DNA of 64,000 nucleotides from CAVVUF01 sp963751425 (GTDB taxonomy: Bacteria; Chloroflexota; Anaerolineae; Anaerolineales; UBA4823). Numbering within the stretch: the first letter of the stretch is position 1; each line of letters begins with the position of its first letter. Under the pieces are notes generated by a model. It saw nothing but the letters and a program-made list of their open reading frames with translations, made no database searches and was not told the DNA's origin. Made by a program: the position numbers and the translations under genes. The stretch covers positions 1-64,000 of the forward strand of contig CAVVUF010000003.1 in assembly GCA_963751425.1 (NCBI GenBank), in the 5' to 3' direction. Shown here one piece after another: positions 17,271 to 28,572 of this stretch.

Positions 17271-17861
17271 TCAACCCGCAAAGTATGCTCGAGCTTCAAG
17301 AACCAGTTCATCATCGCTGGAATGCAGGCGGTGATAGCGCTCTAACACAGCCGCACTGATGGCGTGGTACAGCTCGAGCGGCGGGGCGGCAATCAGAAGC
17401 TTTTCGAAAAGACCAGGCTCAACTTCCCGTATCGCCTGGCGCTCGGCAAGGACAATTTTCACTTCATCAACCAGGAGCTGGTCAAGGGGCAATTCAGCAG
17501 GCAGGAGGATCGGAGCAGGAGATGTCAGAACCAAAAGCGTATGCTTTTCTTCGTTTTGGATATGGAGCGCCCCACCAAAGGTGAAGGCGTCCAGATGCTT
17601 GCCCTTATGGTCAATTAAATCCACAATCCCGGCACACACCGTATAATCATCCAGGTCCGACCAGGGATACTCAATGGCCAGGCAGGTCACATCTTGCTGT
17701 GACGCGACGACATCCAAATGCACTCTGAATGGATCAAAGTGCTTTCCAGTGGGGGTGGCGCGCAAGATCACATCCAGGCGCGGGTAGCCGGGCTCATGCG
17801 GGCGCCGGGGGGGATATAAGATATATCCCAAATCTTTAGTGTCAGGTGAGGTGTTTACCAT
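17271..17861 (-). CDS. Conserved-looking hypothetical protein
   Basis: I do not recognise this 196-residue soluble protein. It has no signal peptide, no membrane segment, and one or two Cys (DYTVCAG). It is moderately acidic with a helical-looking C-terminal half. It is divergent from the translocase gene at 17966 and sits upstream of lipA on the same strand. A TAAAAT box lies six bases before the ATG, with no Shine-Dalgarno, so the mRNA is likely leaderless. Good codon-level structure and an ORF free of breaks support a real gene. Confidence 0.65.
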   Translation of the reverse strand: MVNTSPDTKDLGYILYPPRRPHEPGYPRLDVILRATPTGKHFDPFRVHLDVVASQQDVTCLAIEYPWSDLDDYTVCAGIVDLIDHKGKHLDAFTFGGALHIQNEEKHTLLVLTSPAPILLPAELPLDQLLVDEVKIVLAERQAIREVEPGLFEKLLIAAPPLELYHAISAAVLERYHRLHSSDDELVLEARAYFAG

Positions 17862-17867
17862 AAACCT

Positions 17868-17873
17868 ATTTTA
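17868..17873 (-). promoter_or_regulatory. -10 box for a probable leaderless transcript (17861 gene)
   Basis: TAAAAT on the minus strand, with six bases between it and the ATG at 17861. There is no ribosome binding site in the gap, so transcription would begin at or near the start codon. Confidence 0.5.
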
Positions 17874-17965
17874 CCCTAAGCTATCCATCTTGTTATCCCG
17901 ATTAATTATGATAAAATTTATCTTGATTATAGCATCAGTCTTCGGGCCCTGAGATAGGGAGTTAA

Positions 17966-20900
17966 ATGAAAAACCACCTGGCCTCTTTACTAAAAATCTA
18001 TCCTGGAGAGGATAAGCTGGTTGCCTTATTGGGTGGGATGATGCTGCTGACAGCCGCGGGGAGCGCCATGGGCGGAGCCAGCATCGATGCACTTTTTTTT
18101 GCCCAATATGGAGTACAAAGTCTGCCAAGCTGGTACATCGTTCTTGGGATCGTCAATTTCCTGAACCTAATCCTGATTGCCGGGATTGCTGGGCGGGCGA
18201 GCAAAAGACGGCTTTACCTGATCTTACCAATCATCCTGGCTGGCGTCCTATTGGCGGCGCGCGGGCTTTTGTTCCTTAACCTCCGCTGGGTTTATCCAGT
18301 ATTATTTGTTGGTAAAGAAGTAGTGAATGCATTACAAGGGGTCTTTCTATGGGGGCTCGCAGGCAGCTTATTGGATGCTCGACAATCCAAGCGTTTGTTC
18401 CCTTTATTCATTGCTGGTGGGCTGGCTGGATCGATGCTGGGATCTTTTAGCATGCCGCTGCTGATCAAGGTCTTTAGCGCTGAAGCAATGCTGGTGGGTT
18501 GGGGCCTGGCGCTGGGAATAACAGCCTGGCTGTGCTATACCCTCATTCAACGAAACAGGCACAGCCTGGAAGCTCAGACCAGCATTTCTGACAAACAGAC
18601 TGGGATCGCCGGTCTCACAGAAGAGATCAAGATTGGCTATCGGTATGTACCGCGTCCAGCTTGCTGAGATGGAGCGCGTTTGCCAGCCTGCTCTTTTCGG
18701 TCCTATGGTTTGCCCTGCTCCTGCCCTTTTCGCGCTTGTCCAACAGCCAATTCCCAGATGCAGACCGGCTGGCTTCCTTTTTTGGCCTTTTCCAGGGTGC
18801 CTGGACAGCAGCAGCCCTGCTTGCCTCACTCTTGCTCACGAGCCGCTTATTCAACCGCATCGGAGTGATCAATACCCTGGTCATCTACCCGTTAATTTAC
18901 CTGGTTGGATTTGCCTTTCTGGCAGTTTACCCAAGTTTCGCGCTGATCGTAATCGTTCGCTTTATGCAGATTTCTTATGGTCAAAGCCTGGCAGAAACAG
19001 CCTGGCAAGCATCCTTCAATGCCATCCCTTCCGAGCGGCGCGACCAGGCGCGTGCGTTTTATTAATGCCGTGCCAGGTCAGGCAGGCATTGTGCTTTCCG
19101 GCCTGATCCTGGTCATCGGAGAACAAACTCTTCGACCGCAGCAGTTATTTGGGGTTGGATTGGTGATGGCAGGCCTGTGTGCCTGGGTGCTGCTGCGTTC
19201 AAAGCAAGCTTATGTTCAGGCGCTAAAAGAAGCTCTGGTCAGTGGACAGTCGCTTGTGTTTTTTGATGAAGAAGAACCCTTCGGCGGCTTCAAGAATGAC
19301 CCGGCCGCCCTGGCAGTCCTGACAGCGGGGCTGGCTGATCATGACCCTGGGCAGCGGAGGCTGTCGGCTGAGATCATGGGCAATTTGCCCGCTGGTCTGG
19401 TTGCAGTGGAATTATACGCTCACCTGGATGACCCCGAGCCCGAGGTACGCCTGGCCTGCCTGGCTGCCCTGGTAACAAGCTTCACAAAGCAGCCTGCAAA
19501 CCTGGAACTCCTTTTGAATGAGCAGGCTGGGTTTCAAGCCGTGAGTGTACGCCTGTCTGATCCTGATCCGGATGTGCGCCTGCAAGCCATCAAGACCCTA
19601 CTGGTGCTGCATCCAGACGAACCCAATACATCGATAAACCTTCAGCCCCTTTTGCGAGATACCGTACCCGCTGTACAGATTCAAGCTGCCCAGGCGTTAA
19701 TCCAAATGGGTACTGAACCATCCTCCTCAAACCCGCTTGAGGGCACTCCACTGGCGATCCTGACCGATCTGGCAGGCAGCCCTGGGCTTGAGGAGCGCTG
19801 CAAGGCTTTGGCTGCGTTGTGCGAGATTTGGAGGCCCCCCCAAAAAAATCTACCAGGCGTGTGGGAACTTCTTCTCAGAGGGTTAGATGACCCCCAGCCA
19901 GCCATCCGTAAAACAGTGCTGGATAACCTGGGAAACCCACCGCTTGAAATGAACCCCAAGCTTTTTCAGGCAATGGAAGACGAGGATACGCAAGTGCGCG
20001 CTTCTGCGGTCAAAGCATTCGTCCGGCTTGGGCAGGCCGGATTACCAGAAGTATTGAAAGCCCTGGACGATCCCGCCAGAGAAGCGGGGGCCTTGGAGGT
20101 CTTGAGTGAGCTGGCTCCTCAAGCAGAGCCAGCCAATCTGGGACCTGTAATGATGGGGTACATTGCCCGCAAAGTGAAATCAGCTCAGGAGGACCACGCC
20201 CTCTGGCAAGATTGCCTGGCAGCTTATAGTGAGCGCACCAGCTTGCTGGTCGAAGCGCTGCAGCGTCGCAGCCAAAACCAGGCCGTGCTAGGATTGCAGG
20301 CCTTTGGCATTGCCAATCCAAAGGCGCCAGTCGAGTTAGCGATCCAAAGTATGCAAAGCAGCGACCCACGCCAAAAAGCCTACGCCCTGGAAACTTTAGA
20401 TGCGGCCAGCAATTCCCAAGCGATCCGCCCTTTATTAGAATTATGGGAATCCAGGGAGTCAAGCGCTCCTTGTGAAAGCCCCATCTTCACCGAGCTAAAT
20501 GATCCCGATCCCTGGCTGCGGGCTTGCGCCGCATTCGCAGCCAGGGAAAACCGCGACCCTGAAACCGCAGGGCGCTTAGCAGAGCTGGCTGAAAACGACC
20601 CAGATGAGCTGGTCCGCCAAACCGCCTATTTAGGAGAAAATAAAATGGAAACCCTCCAAACGCTTTCGACAATGGAACGCATTTTATTCTTACGCAAAGT
20701 CCCTTTGTTCGCAGAGCTGCCCCCTCTGGACTTGAAGCATATTGCGACCATTGCCACCGAACGCTATCACTTAGACGAGCGCGGTAATCTGCCGCCAGGG
20801 AGAGACGGGAGATATGCTTTATATTATTGCCAGCGGGCAGGTGCGGGTGACGTCCAATGGAAAAGAGCTGGCGGTGCGCCAGAGCGGCGATTTTGTAGGC

Positions 20901-21086
20901 GATATGGCCATCATCAGCCAGGCACCGCGCATGGCTACCCTGACGGCGGTTGGAGACGTACGCTTGTTATGCGTGGGACAAAAGGAGTTCGAAACTGTCT
21001 TGCGCCAGCGCCCAGAGGTCAGCCTGGCGGTGATGCGCGTCTTGAGCAATCGATTAACCGAGCAGGCCGCTCTGCTGGCTGGCTAA
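17966..21086 (+). CDS. Nucleotide translocase-like/MFS membrane protein with HEAT repeats and a cyclic nucleotide-binding domain (three frameshifts)
   Basis: One gene of about 1,035 residues after joining frames at about 18655, 19060 and 20800. The first 400 residues are polytopic, with about ten to eleven hydrophobic segments, like the Npt/ATP:ADP translocase or MFS fold. A cytosolic stretch (about 19280-20640) follows with HEAT-like repeats of about 30-40 residues, recurring as DDPEPEVRLACLAAL, DPDPDVRLQAIKTL and DPDPWLRACAAFAA. A cyclic nucleotide-binding domain closes the protein (LPLFAELP-like start near 20700; GDFVGDMAII and RMATLTAVGD near 20890-20950). Such combinations are known in bacteria but their function is unclear. 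A direct role in transport controlled by cNMP is inference. Its stop lies inside the convergent cyclase gene's 3' end (33-bp overlap). Confidence 0.75.
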
Positions 21087-23903
21087 GTCCAGGGCTTGCG
21101 CCTGGCTGAGCCTGCTCCCGGCGGTCCAGGCAGAAGAGAATTGGTCGGGGGCCAGGTTTTGGCGAAGCTCGTCCAACCAGGCGTCATATTCAGGTTTTTC
21201 CTGGTTGGTCATATCCGATTTACTGACCTTGCGCAGCGCATCCGCAGCGCCGAACAAGTTTGCCGAGCGCAGGAGCAGAATCACCTGGTTAGCAGAAGAA
21301 TCCCTGGCACGTACCAAAGCAACTGCTGCCAGGCACTCCAACACCCGGGCGATGGCACCGCGGTTGCCAATCATCACCCACACTTTGATGATTTCCAGGT
21401 AGATGGATTCGGCCTGATCAAGATCTCCCGTCTGCCGGGCAACGTCTGCCTGCCCGCCGCGAGTAATAGCCATGAACCTACGGTCGTTAAATCTCGAAAA
21501 CATGGCATTGCTTTTAGCGAAGTACTGTTGGGCATCGGAAAATTCGCGGCTGTTATAGGCAACGAAAGCCAGGGTCATGCACATCATGGCGACCGCATAT
21601 GTATCTTCACCCTGATCTGTTGCTGCCATCGCCCGCAGCAGCTCTGCACGCGTGGCAGGATAACCCGAAACAGCCAGGGTGACACGCGCCTTGAATATCG
21701 TGAACATTGAGAGCAGACCGGGTTCATTCAAACGGAGGGCAAGGGGAATCCCTTCATCGAGGATTGTCATGGCTTCTTGGTTGAAACTTCCATCGACCCC
21801 ATAAACGGTGACGAGCAAACCATCCGCGGTAGCCACCAGCTCATCCGACTGGATTTTGCGGGAAAATACCAGGCTGGCTTTCAGCGCTGCAATCGCGAGG
21901 GCATTTTCCCCAGGCCTAACAGCAGCCCTCCTTCTGCTATCCAGCTCTCTGCCAGCAGCTCCTGGCGCTCAGCAGAAAGCTCGCCTTGATATTCCTGAAA
22001 GGCTGAGAGGCGCTGGCGCGCCTGGCGCAAGGTTCTCAAAAACTCACTGCCTAAACCAAATTGAGCACCAAAAGGAGCGAACTGACCGATGCGCAGCGTT
22101 TTGGCTGGATCATGCTCCAAGCCCCATTCAAGCGCCAGGCGCAGGTTAGCTTGCTCGCGCTCGACCCATGCTGACCAATTGGAATGCTCCAGGAATAAGC
22201 GGTAGCGGAAGCTGTGTGATTCCTTCGCCTTGGCTGCATAGTACGCTACGTGATTATCACGCACTCTAACAGCCTCGCCTGCTTCGAACAGCTTTTGGCT
22301 GGCATACTGGCGTACAGTCTCGAGAAAATTATAGCGAGCTTCTTCACCCTGTTCATCTGCCAGCACCAAGGATTTGTTCACCAACTGCGATAACAGGTCA
22401 AGCAGCTCAGGTGGAGCGATAACCAGGTCGTTTTCGGCGAGGTGCAGGCACACCGCTTCAGCGGCATCAAAGCTCCACCCTCCCGCGAAGACCGAAAGAC
22501 GCCGAAAGAGCGCCTTTTCTTTGTCAGAGAGCAGGTCATAGCTCCAATCGATCAGCGCCTGCAGGGTCTGCTGGCGCGGCAGCGCCGTCCGGCTGCCGCC
22601 TGTCAGCAGCATAAAGCGGTCGTCCAGGCGCGCGGCGATCTGTTCGGCAGAGAACAGCTTGATCCGGGCAGCCGCCAGCTCCAGAGCCAGCGGTATGCCG
22701 TCCAGCCGCCTGCAGATCTGAACGACTGCCGCGGCATTTTGAGACGAAAGGACGAAGTGGGTTTTCACTGCCTGGGCGCGTTCCACGAACAAGCGCACTG
22801 CTTCCACTTTATTCAGTGCTTCGACGTCAGGCTTTACCTGGGTTTCCGGCAGGGCCAGCGCAGGCACCCTGTAGCTCACTTCACCGGCAATCCCCAATGA
22901 CTCCGCGGCTGCTGACCAGGATCTTCAAATCCGGGCATTGGCGCAGCAGGCGGTCGGCAACCTGGGCGCTGGCATCAATCAGATGCTCGCAGTTGTCAAG
23001 AACCAGTAAGATTTTGCGCGGACGCAAGTGCTCGACCAGCACATCCAATAGAGGCATGCCTGTCTTTTCGCGCAGGTTGAGCGCCGAGGCAATCGCCTGC
23101 GGGATCAGCACCGGGTCAGCCAGCGGAGCCAGCTCCACCGACCAGGCGCCATCAGAAAAACTGCCCAGTAAATTGGCTGCCACCTGGAGGGCCAGGCGCG
23201 TCTTCCCGGTGCCCCCAGGGCCGGTCAGAGTTAACAAGCGATTAGCTAAAAGGAAGCTGCAGCATTCTGCAATCTCATCTTCCCGCCCAATGAAGGAGGT
23301 CAGCTGCAGCGGCAAGTTATTCGGGGTGCTGTCCAGGGTTTTCAAAGGAGGGAATAATTCTGGAAGTCCTGGGGCAATGAGCTGAAAGACGCGCTCCGGG
23401 TGCACCAGGTCACGAAAACGGTGCTGACCCAGGTCGAGTAGGCGGGCGCCAGCGGGTAAATGATCTCGCCCCAACTGTTCTGTCGCTTAAGTCAGGAGGA
23501 TCTGCCCGCCATGGCAGACAGGCAGCAAACGCCCGATGCGGTTCAGGCTGCCGCCGACATAATCTCCGTTCTGCTCTTCGGCTGCCCCGCTGTGCAGAGA
23601 AATGCGTACACGTAAAGGAGCGTCCAAACCAATTCCATCTGCCTGCCAATCCTGGGCAATCAAAACCTGCTGGGCCTGGACTGCAGCCGACAGCCCCTCC
23701 GCAGCTGATGAGAAAGCGGCACAGATCGCATCCCCTGCCGTCCGAAAGATCATCCCGCCCTGGTTTTCAACCGCCTGGCGCAAAATCACATCATGGCGTT
23801 CCAGGGCGCGCCGCATCGCTTCTGGCTGCTGTTCCCACAAGCGGCTGGAGCCCTCAATGTCAGTATATAGAAAAGTGACCGTTCCGGAAGGCAGCGATGA
23901 CAT
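21054..23903 (-). CDS. Class III adenylate/guanylate cyclase - NTPase - TPR regulator (three frameshifts)
   Basis: A predicted cytoplasmic signalling protein of about 940 residues. The N-terminus (23903 down to about 23490) is a class III cyclase domain: FLYTDIEGSSRLWE holds the first metal-binding Asp, and AGDAICAAF holds the second. The middle is an NB-ARC/AfsR-type ATPase with Walker A GPGGTGKTRLA (near 23215), followed by LVLDNCEH, LVSSR and LDGIPLALELAA. The C-terminus is helical TPR-like sequence. The frame breaks near 23485, 22890 and 21860, all in otherwise colinear sequence. The -10 box TATAAT is seven bases before the ATG with no SD, so it may be leaderless. cAMP or cGMP made here could act on the cNMP domains encoded at 17966-21086, 42691-43389 or 49697-51079, though no link is proven. 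Confidence 0.78.
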
Positions 23904-23910
23904 ACCGGTT

Positions 23911-23916
23911 ATTATA
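23911..23916 (-). promoter_or_regulatory. -10 box for the cyclase-NTPase gene
   Basis: A consensus TATAAT on the minus strand, with seven bases between it and the ATG at 23903. No SD is present, so leaderless transcription is likely. Confidence 0.6.
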
Positions 23917-23959
23917 AGTATTCGGAGTGTTTATGTCAAATTAAGAACGTAACCCAATC

Positions 23960-24742
23960 CTACTCTTCAAAGCGCAAATGTTTCACCGTCAGCCCGTTGT
24001 TGATCAGCTCACTGAGCAAATCAATGCCGATGCGCAGGTGGAGGTCTGCAAACTGGCTGGTGATCTTCTTGTCGCTTTCGGCGGTCTTGATCCCCTCAGG
24101 CGTCATGGGCTGGTCTGAAATGAGCAGCAGCGCTCCGGTAGAAATGCGGTTATAGAAACCAGCGCTGAAAAGCGTGGCAGATTCCATATCGACTGCCATG
24201 CAGCGGATGCGCAGGAGATACTCTTTGAACGCCTCATCATGCTCCCATACCCGGCGGTTGGTGGTATAGACCGTGCCGGTCCAATAGTCGCGCTGGTAGT
24301 TGCGGATGGTGGTCGAGACGGCCTTTTGCAGGTTAAAGGCTGGCAGGGCAGGTACCTCGGGAGGGAAGTAATCGTTGGAAGTGCCCTCGCCGCGGATGGC
24401 GGCAATGGGCAGGATCAAATCGCCGAGCTGGCTCTTGGGCTTCAATCCACCGCACTTTCCCAGGAACAGGCAGGCCTTGGGGGAGATGCTGCTGAGCAGG
24501 TCCATGATCGTGGCGGCGTTGGCGCTGCCCATACCAAAGTTGATAATCGTAATCCCGGCGGCAGTGGCGTTGGGCATGGGTTTATCTTCGCCGCAGATAG
24601 GCACCTGGTGCCAATCGGCAAACATCTGCACATAATTTTGAAAGTTTACCAGCAAGATATATTCGGCAAATTCATCCAACGCCCTCCCCGTGTAGCGCGG
24701 CAGCCAGTTGGCAACAATCTCGTCCTTAGATTTCATTTTCAT
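23960..24742 (-). CDS. amn: AMP nucleosidase
   Basis: This enzyme splits AMP to adenine and ribose 5-phosphate, and belongs to the nucleoside phosphorylase/hydrolase fold. The sequence has GKCGGLKPKSQLGD, VDMESATLFSAGF and LLLISDQPMTPEG, matching the catalytic half of Amn. At about 260 residues it is a short Amn without the regulatory N-terminal domain of the E. coli enzyme. The ATG at 24742 (AAAAGGTAGG upstream) overlaps the nucleotidyltransferase stop by ATGA, so the two are translationally coupled. It is downstream of a membrane glycosyltransferase in one minus-strand series. Confidence 0.87.
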   Translation of the reverse strand: MKMKSKDEIVANWLPRYTGRALDEFAEYILLVNFQNYVQMFADWHQVPICGEDKPMPNATAAGITIINFGMGSANAATIMDLLSSISPKACLFLGKCGGLKPKSQLGDLILPIAAIRGEGTSNDYFPPEVPALPAFNLQKAVSTTIRNYQRDYWTGTVYTTNRRVWEHDEAFKEYLLRIRCMAVDMESATLFSAGFYNRISTGALLLISDQPMTPEGIKTAESDKKITSQFADLHLRIGIDLLSELINNGLTVKHLRFEE

Positions 24743-25494
24743 CCTACCTTTTCTGGGAGTGACTCCCACTCAAAAAAGCCAACTTCCTGGAGCGTGCGCT
24801 CAGCAATTTGAGTAGCCAGCTCCAGGCGGGCGGCACACTCAGCGGTGAGGTAGAAACGCCGCACCAGCTCCCCCAGCTCAGGGGTCAGCGCCTCGAGCCT
24901 GGAAATCAGCTCTTTGTTGCGCGGCAGGTAAATCCCTGAAGAAATGAAATGGAAGCGGATGATCTCGAGAACCGCCTGCGAGAGGAATAAATTCGCGGTG
25001 GCTTCATCGCGCCGGGCCAGGTCCGCGGCATCTTCCAACCAATTGGCCGCCATATAGCGCATGAATATCGTTTTTTCTGGGCTAAGCCTGGGAGGCTCCC
25101 CCAGCGATTGGAGCGCAAGCTGGCGCAGCTCGGCGATCACCGGGTCAAGCTCCAAAACCGGGAAGCCGGTGGCTAACATATGGGCGGTGATGGGGGTATA
25201 TTCGGCTGGCTCATCCATCAAATAGCGCCTGACCTGCTCAGGTGGATTAATGAAGATTTCTGCCGGGACGCCGTTGAAGAATTTCTGGATGCGCTGGCGA
25301 TAGGGTTCAAGGTGGATCACATACAGATCGAGGTCGCTGGCTGGATCCGGGTTCCCCCTTAGAATGGTACCAGCAGCAATGATGCCGATGGGGTTGACCC
25401 TTGAGAGGATGAACTCGACGGCCTCATGCAGCGCTTGAGCATAAGGCTCGGGGAGGGTTGGAAACTTACAGTGATCGATCCTATCAAACGGCAC
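24739..25494 (-). CDS. Nucleotidyltransferase-fold protein (Pol beta superfamily)
   Basis: A 251-residue protein with an N-terminal minimal nucleotidyltransferase motif, GTILRGNPDPASDLDLYVI, carrying the metal-binding D-x-D. The C-terminal part is helical and resembles substrate-binding domains of these enzymes. GTG at 25494 is my start: it stands eight to eleven bases after GAGG, better spaced than a TTG three bases earlier. The stop overlaps the amn start (ATGA). The pairing with amn suggests adenine-nucleotide handling, but the substrate is not known. Family members modify proteins, RNA or antibiotics. Confidence 0.75.
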   Translation of the reverse strand: MPFDRIDHCKFPTLPEPYAQALHEAVEFILSRVNPIGIIAAGTILRGNPDPASDLDLYVIHLEPYRQRIQKFFNGVPAEIFINPPEQVRRYLMDEPAEYTPITAHMLATGFPVLELDPVIAELRQLALQSLGEPPRLSPEKTIFMRYMAANWLEDAADLARRDEATANLFLSQAVLEIIRFHFISSGIYLPRNKELISRLEALTPELGELVRRFYLTAECAARLELATQIAERTLQEVGFFEWESLPEKVG

Positions 25495-25501
25495 CAAAGG
25501 T

Positions 25502-27193
25502 TTACCTCAAAGGAAGATAAAGATACCAATCCCAAATCTGTTTATCGAAGCGATAGTGACTTTCGAGGTAAGTCTTCAAGCGCTGCAAACCCGCACTCGC
25601 TTCCTCCGAGCAGTTGGGGCAGAAGACATCGCCGTTGCCCTCGAAGAAAGGCATCCCTGAAGCGGGGTTGGGCTGCGCGGCGATCACAGCCGGAGGATTC
25701 TCCTGCAGCTCTCTGATCAGCTCATCAAATCCCTGGCTGTCCGTCAGCGTGGGCGTCAGCAGGTGCAAAGGAAAAACATAGCGGGTCGGAGAACGCCTTC
25801 CGGTGATGAAATTCAAGTAGGGGTCGCTTGACCAGGTCAAAACTGTTTCATCCGGTTGGCTGTGATCCAGGACGTACTGCTCCAGCTCGGTAACTTGGTG
25901 CGTGAAAATATTCGGCTGCTTCAGGAAGGCGGCCAACCTGGCAGGCTCAGGAAATTCTTCTCCTGCCACCTTGGAAAACCAGTTGACGTAGAACAAAACC
26001 AGCGCAGCCAGGGCAATTACGAAGACCGATTTCTCGATCGACACGGGCTTCTTGGTGGATTTAAGCTGCTGGAACTCGCTCAAGACGATCAAAGAATACA
26101 GGCAAAGGCTGGTTAATGCGGGCAGCGGAACCATGAGGTAGTGCCCGAAATTCTTGCCAGACAGGGCAAAAAAAACAAAGTCCAACGGGATGGAAAGCAG
26201 CAGGCTGAACAGGAACCAGCGGCGGGCGCCTTCTTCTCCCATTTGCCTGGGGGTGAAATCTTGCGGCTTAACCTCTACGCCTTTCAAACGCCAGGGCAAG
26301 ATTTTACGCCAATGGTCATACAAAAACACCACGCCTGAGATAAAAGCCAGGGAAACCACTACCGCCATCGGCTTGAGGGTGAAGTAAAGCTGAAAGGAAA
26401 GAACCAGACTTTGCCGGGTAAAACCTTCCTGGGTATACTGGAAGTTGTGGGCGAAGTTGGCGAACCAAAGATCTTTAAAAGAGCCCTGGACTGCCCAATA
26501 CGAAGCGACCAGCAAGATCGGCAGGAGGAAGCTGAGAAGCAGGAATGCAGCATCCACCAGCAGCGAGCGCAGGCTGCGCCGGGCTGCATCCAGGTAAAGC
26601 ACAGTCAAAGCCACCGCCAGGCTGACAGCGATGTAGGTGGGCTTCAGCAAGAAGGCAAAGGCAGCTAAAAGCCCGATCGCCACGAGAAATGATTTCTTCC
26701 CTGTTGATAGATAATTGAAAAACATCCCCATCAGCAAGATAACCGGCAAGAGCACATAGGTCTCAGTCAGGTTGCCACCCTCGTAATATGGAGGGTAGAG
26801 CACATTTGCCAGGAAGAAGAAGGTAATAAAGATTACCAGCGGGCTCTTCCAGATTTTTTGTAGGACCAGGTAAAAGGCCACGCCGGTCAGGACAATCCAG
26901 GCTGCCTGGAACAACCACAGGCTGCCGGGGGTGTTGCCCCCCAGGGCTACCCCAATGGCGTTTAGATAATAGACAGCCGGGGGCTTATTATCCCAACAAT
27001 CTCGATAGAGAAGGCCCCCATGCAGGATCTGCTGCCCACAATAGGCAAAAACCCCGCTGTCCGTCGACATGCTGCTCACGCCCGGGCTTACGCCGACCTG
27101 GACGATAAAAATGAGCGCTAAGATGACCAGAAAAGCCAGGAAAAACTGGAATAACAGGCTGTGCTTCGTGAAAAATAAGGGTAATGCTTTCAC
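25502..27193 (-). CDS. Membrane glycosyltransferase of the ArnT/PMT-like type
   Basis: An integral membrane protein of about 560 residues with about ten to eleven hydrophobic segments. The N-terminal extracytoplasmic loop has STDSGVFAYCGQQILHGGLLYRDCWDNKPP, the pattern (D near the first helix, then Y-x-D-x-x-x-x-K-P-P) typical of lipid-phosphate-sugar-using GT-C transferases such as ArnT or PMT. The acceptor could be lipid or protein and is not told. I place the start at the GTG 27193; the frame runs to 27262 but would then overlap NfeD by 50 bp, and neither start has a strong SD. The C-terminus has a CPNC motif and a soluble tail. It is closely spaced with NfeD upstream and the nucleotidyltransferase downstream. 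Confidence 0.8.
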   Translation of the reverse strand: MKALPLFFTKHSLLFQFFLAFLVILALIFIVQVGVSPGVSSMSTDSGVFAYCGQQILHGGLLYRDCWDNKPPAVYYLNAIGVALGGNTPGSLWLFQAAWIVLTGVAFYLVLQKIWKSPLVIFITFFFLANVLYPPYYEGGNLTETYVLLPVILLMGMFFNYLSTGKKSFLVAIGLLAAFAFLLKPTYIAVSLAVALTVLYLDAARRSLRSLLVDAAFLLLSFLLPILLVASYWAVQGSFKDLWFANFAHNFQYTQEGFTRQSLVLSFQLYFTLKPMAVVVSLAFISGVVFLYDHWRKILPWRLKGVEVKPQDFTPRQMGEEGARRWFLFSLLLSIPLDFVFFALSGKNFGHYLMVPLPALTSLCLYSLIVLSEFQQLKSTKKPVSIEKSVFVIALAALVLFYVNWFSKVAGEEFPEPARLAAFLKQPNIFTHQVTELEQYVLDHSQPDETVLTWSSDPYLNFITGRRSPTRYVFPLHLLTPTLTDSQGFDELIRELQENPPAVIAAQPNPASGMPFFEGNGDVFCPNCSEEASAGLQRLKTYLESHYRFDKQIWDWYLYLPLR

Positions 27194-27212
27194 TGCCAAT
27201 GACGCAGCGGGT

Positions 27213-28530
27213 TCAGGAGGCTTTCCTGACAAATACCCGAATGCCCTCTGCACGCACGACAATCACCTTCTCACCTCTTAGAATAGGTTCTTCTCCCTCC
27301 TCCAGCTCAGCCGACCACAGCTCTCCGGCTAACTGTGCGCTCCCACGCGGTGCGATATTGTTGCGGGCGATGCCCAACTTGCCCACCAGGCTCTCCTGCC
27401 CGGTGCGGATGGGGGCTTTCTGCGCCCGTATCGCAATGAGCAAGATGACAAAGAATACGGCTGCGGTAGCAATCGAGACGACAATCACCAGTGGAACGGA
27501 AACCCGCTGGAATTCAGGCGTGCCGGGTGAGTTAAACAGCACGAGGGAGCCGACAATCAGGGCCCCCACCCCCGCGGCTGTCAGCGCACCGTGGGTAGGA
27601 GCCTTGATATCCAGGAGGAACAGCACAAAAGCCGTGACCAGGAAAATGATTCCGAACCAGTTCACAGGGAGCACACCCAACCCATAGGTTGCCAGCGCCA
27701 GGCAGACCACCCCGATAAAACCAGCCACCCAGCCACCCGGGCTGGAAATTTCGATCAGGATAGCCTGGACGCCGATGGTGATCAGCAGAAAGACAATATT
27801 GGGGTTGGTAAGGATCTGCAAAATTTGCTCGATGATCGAGGGCTGTACGGTCTTGACTTCGGCATTGGTGGTGTTGAGAACCACCTCTTCACCCTGCAAG
27901 TGCACCGTAAAACCGTCTAGCTGGCGCAGAAGATCATTCAGATCTGTAGCGATAAAGTCAATCAAACCGATCTCCAGCGCCTGGGTAGCTGAAACCGCCG
28001 CAGCATTCTCGACCGTATCCTTGGCAAGCTGAACGGCCTCCGGGCTGCGCCTTTCCATCAGCGAATCAAGGGTGGCTTTCAGCGCATTTTTCTCTTTGGA
28101 GGCAGCGGTTTCAGTCAAATCCTGTCCCTGAGCATCGATCGGGCTGGCCGCGCCGATGATGGTCTCAGGAGCCATGGCGGAGGCATGCCCTGCCATGGTA
28201 ATGATCGTGCCGGCGCTGGCAGCCATGGCGCCAGCCGGAGCGACATAGACAACCACCGGCACCTGGCTGGCACGCATGCTCTGCACCATGTCGTTCATCA
28301 CAGTGATACTGCCTCCCGGCGTGTTCAGCTGGAAGATCAGCGCCTCTGCCCCATCCCGCTCAGCGTAGCGGATGCCGCGCTGCATGTATTCAACCATCGA
28401 AGGAGTCACGGCCCCATCGTAGGTGAGTAAGTAGACGAAAGGAGTCGTCTCCTGGGCAGCGCGCTGCGGGAACCACAGCGAACAAGAGAATTTGAAACAG
28501 GAGGAAGGTTAAGAACAAAATGCGTTTCAT
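27213..28530 (-). CDS. NfeD-family membrane serine protease (one frameshift at the N-terminus)
   Basis: A ClpP-fold membrane protease of the NfeD type, about 430 residues. From 28409 the sequence reads through the protease domain: LNTPGGSITVMNDMV, then AGAMAASAGTIITMAG with the catalytic Ser. Five or so membrane segments and a C-terminal OB-fold domain follow, as in full-length NfeD. Its signal sequence (MKRILFLTFLLFQILLFAVV) begins at the ATG 28530 in another frame; a shift near 28465 joins it to QETTPFVYLLTYDG. The TATAAT at 28541-28546 lies ten bases before this ATG. NfeD proteins usually pair with stomatin-like proteins; none is visible here. The gene is downstream of the ABC exporter pair. 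Confidence 0.82.
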
Positions 28531-28540
28531 TCTAAAATTG

Positions 28541-28546
28541 ATTATA
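28541..28546 (-). promoter_or_regulatory. -10 box for nfeD
   Basis: TATAAT on the minus strand, ten bases before the ATG at 28530. There is no SD in between, so the leader would be very short or absent. Confidence 0.5.
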
Positions 28547-28572
28547 GCCTGTTTTAGGGCTTGTATTAGGGT

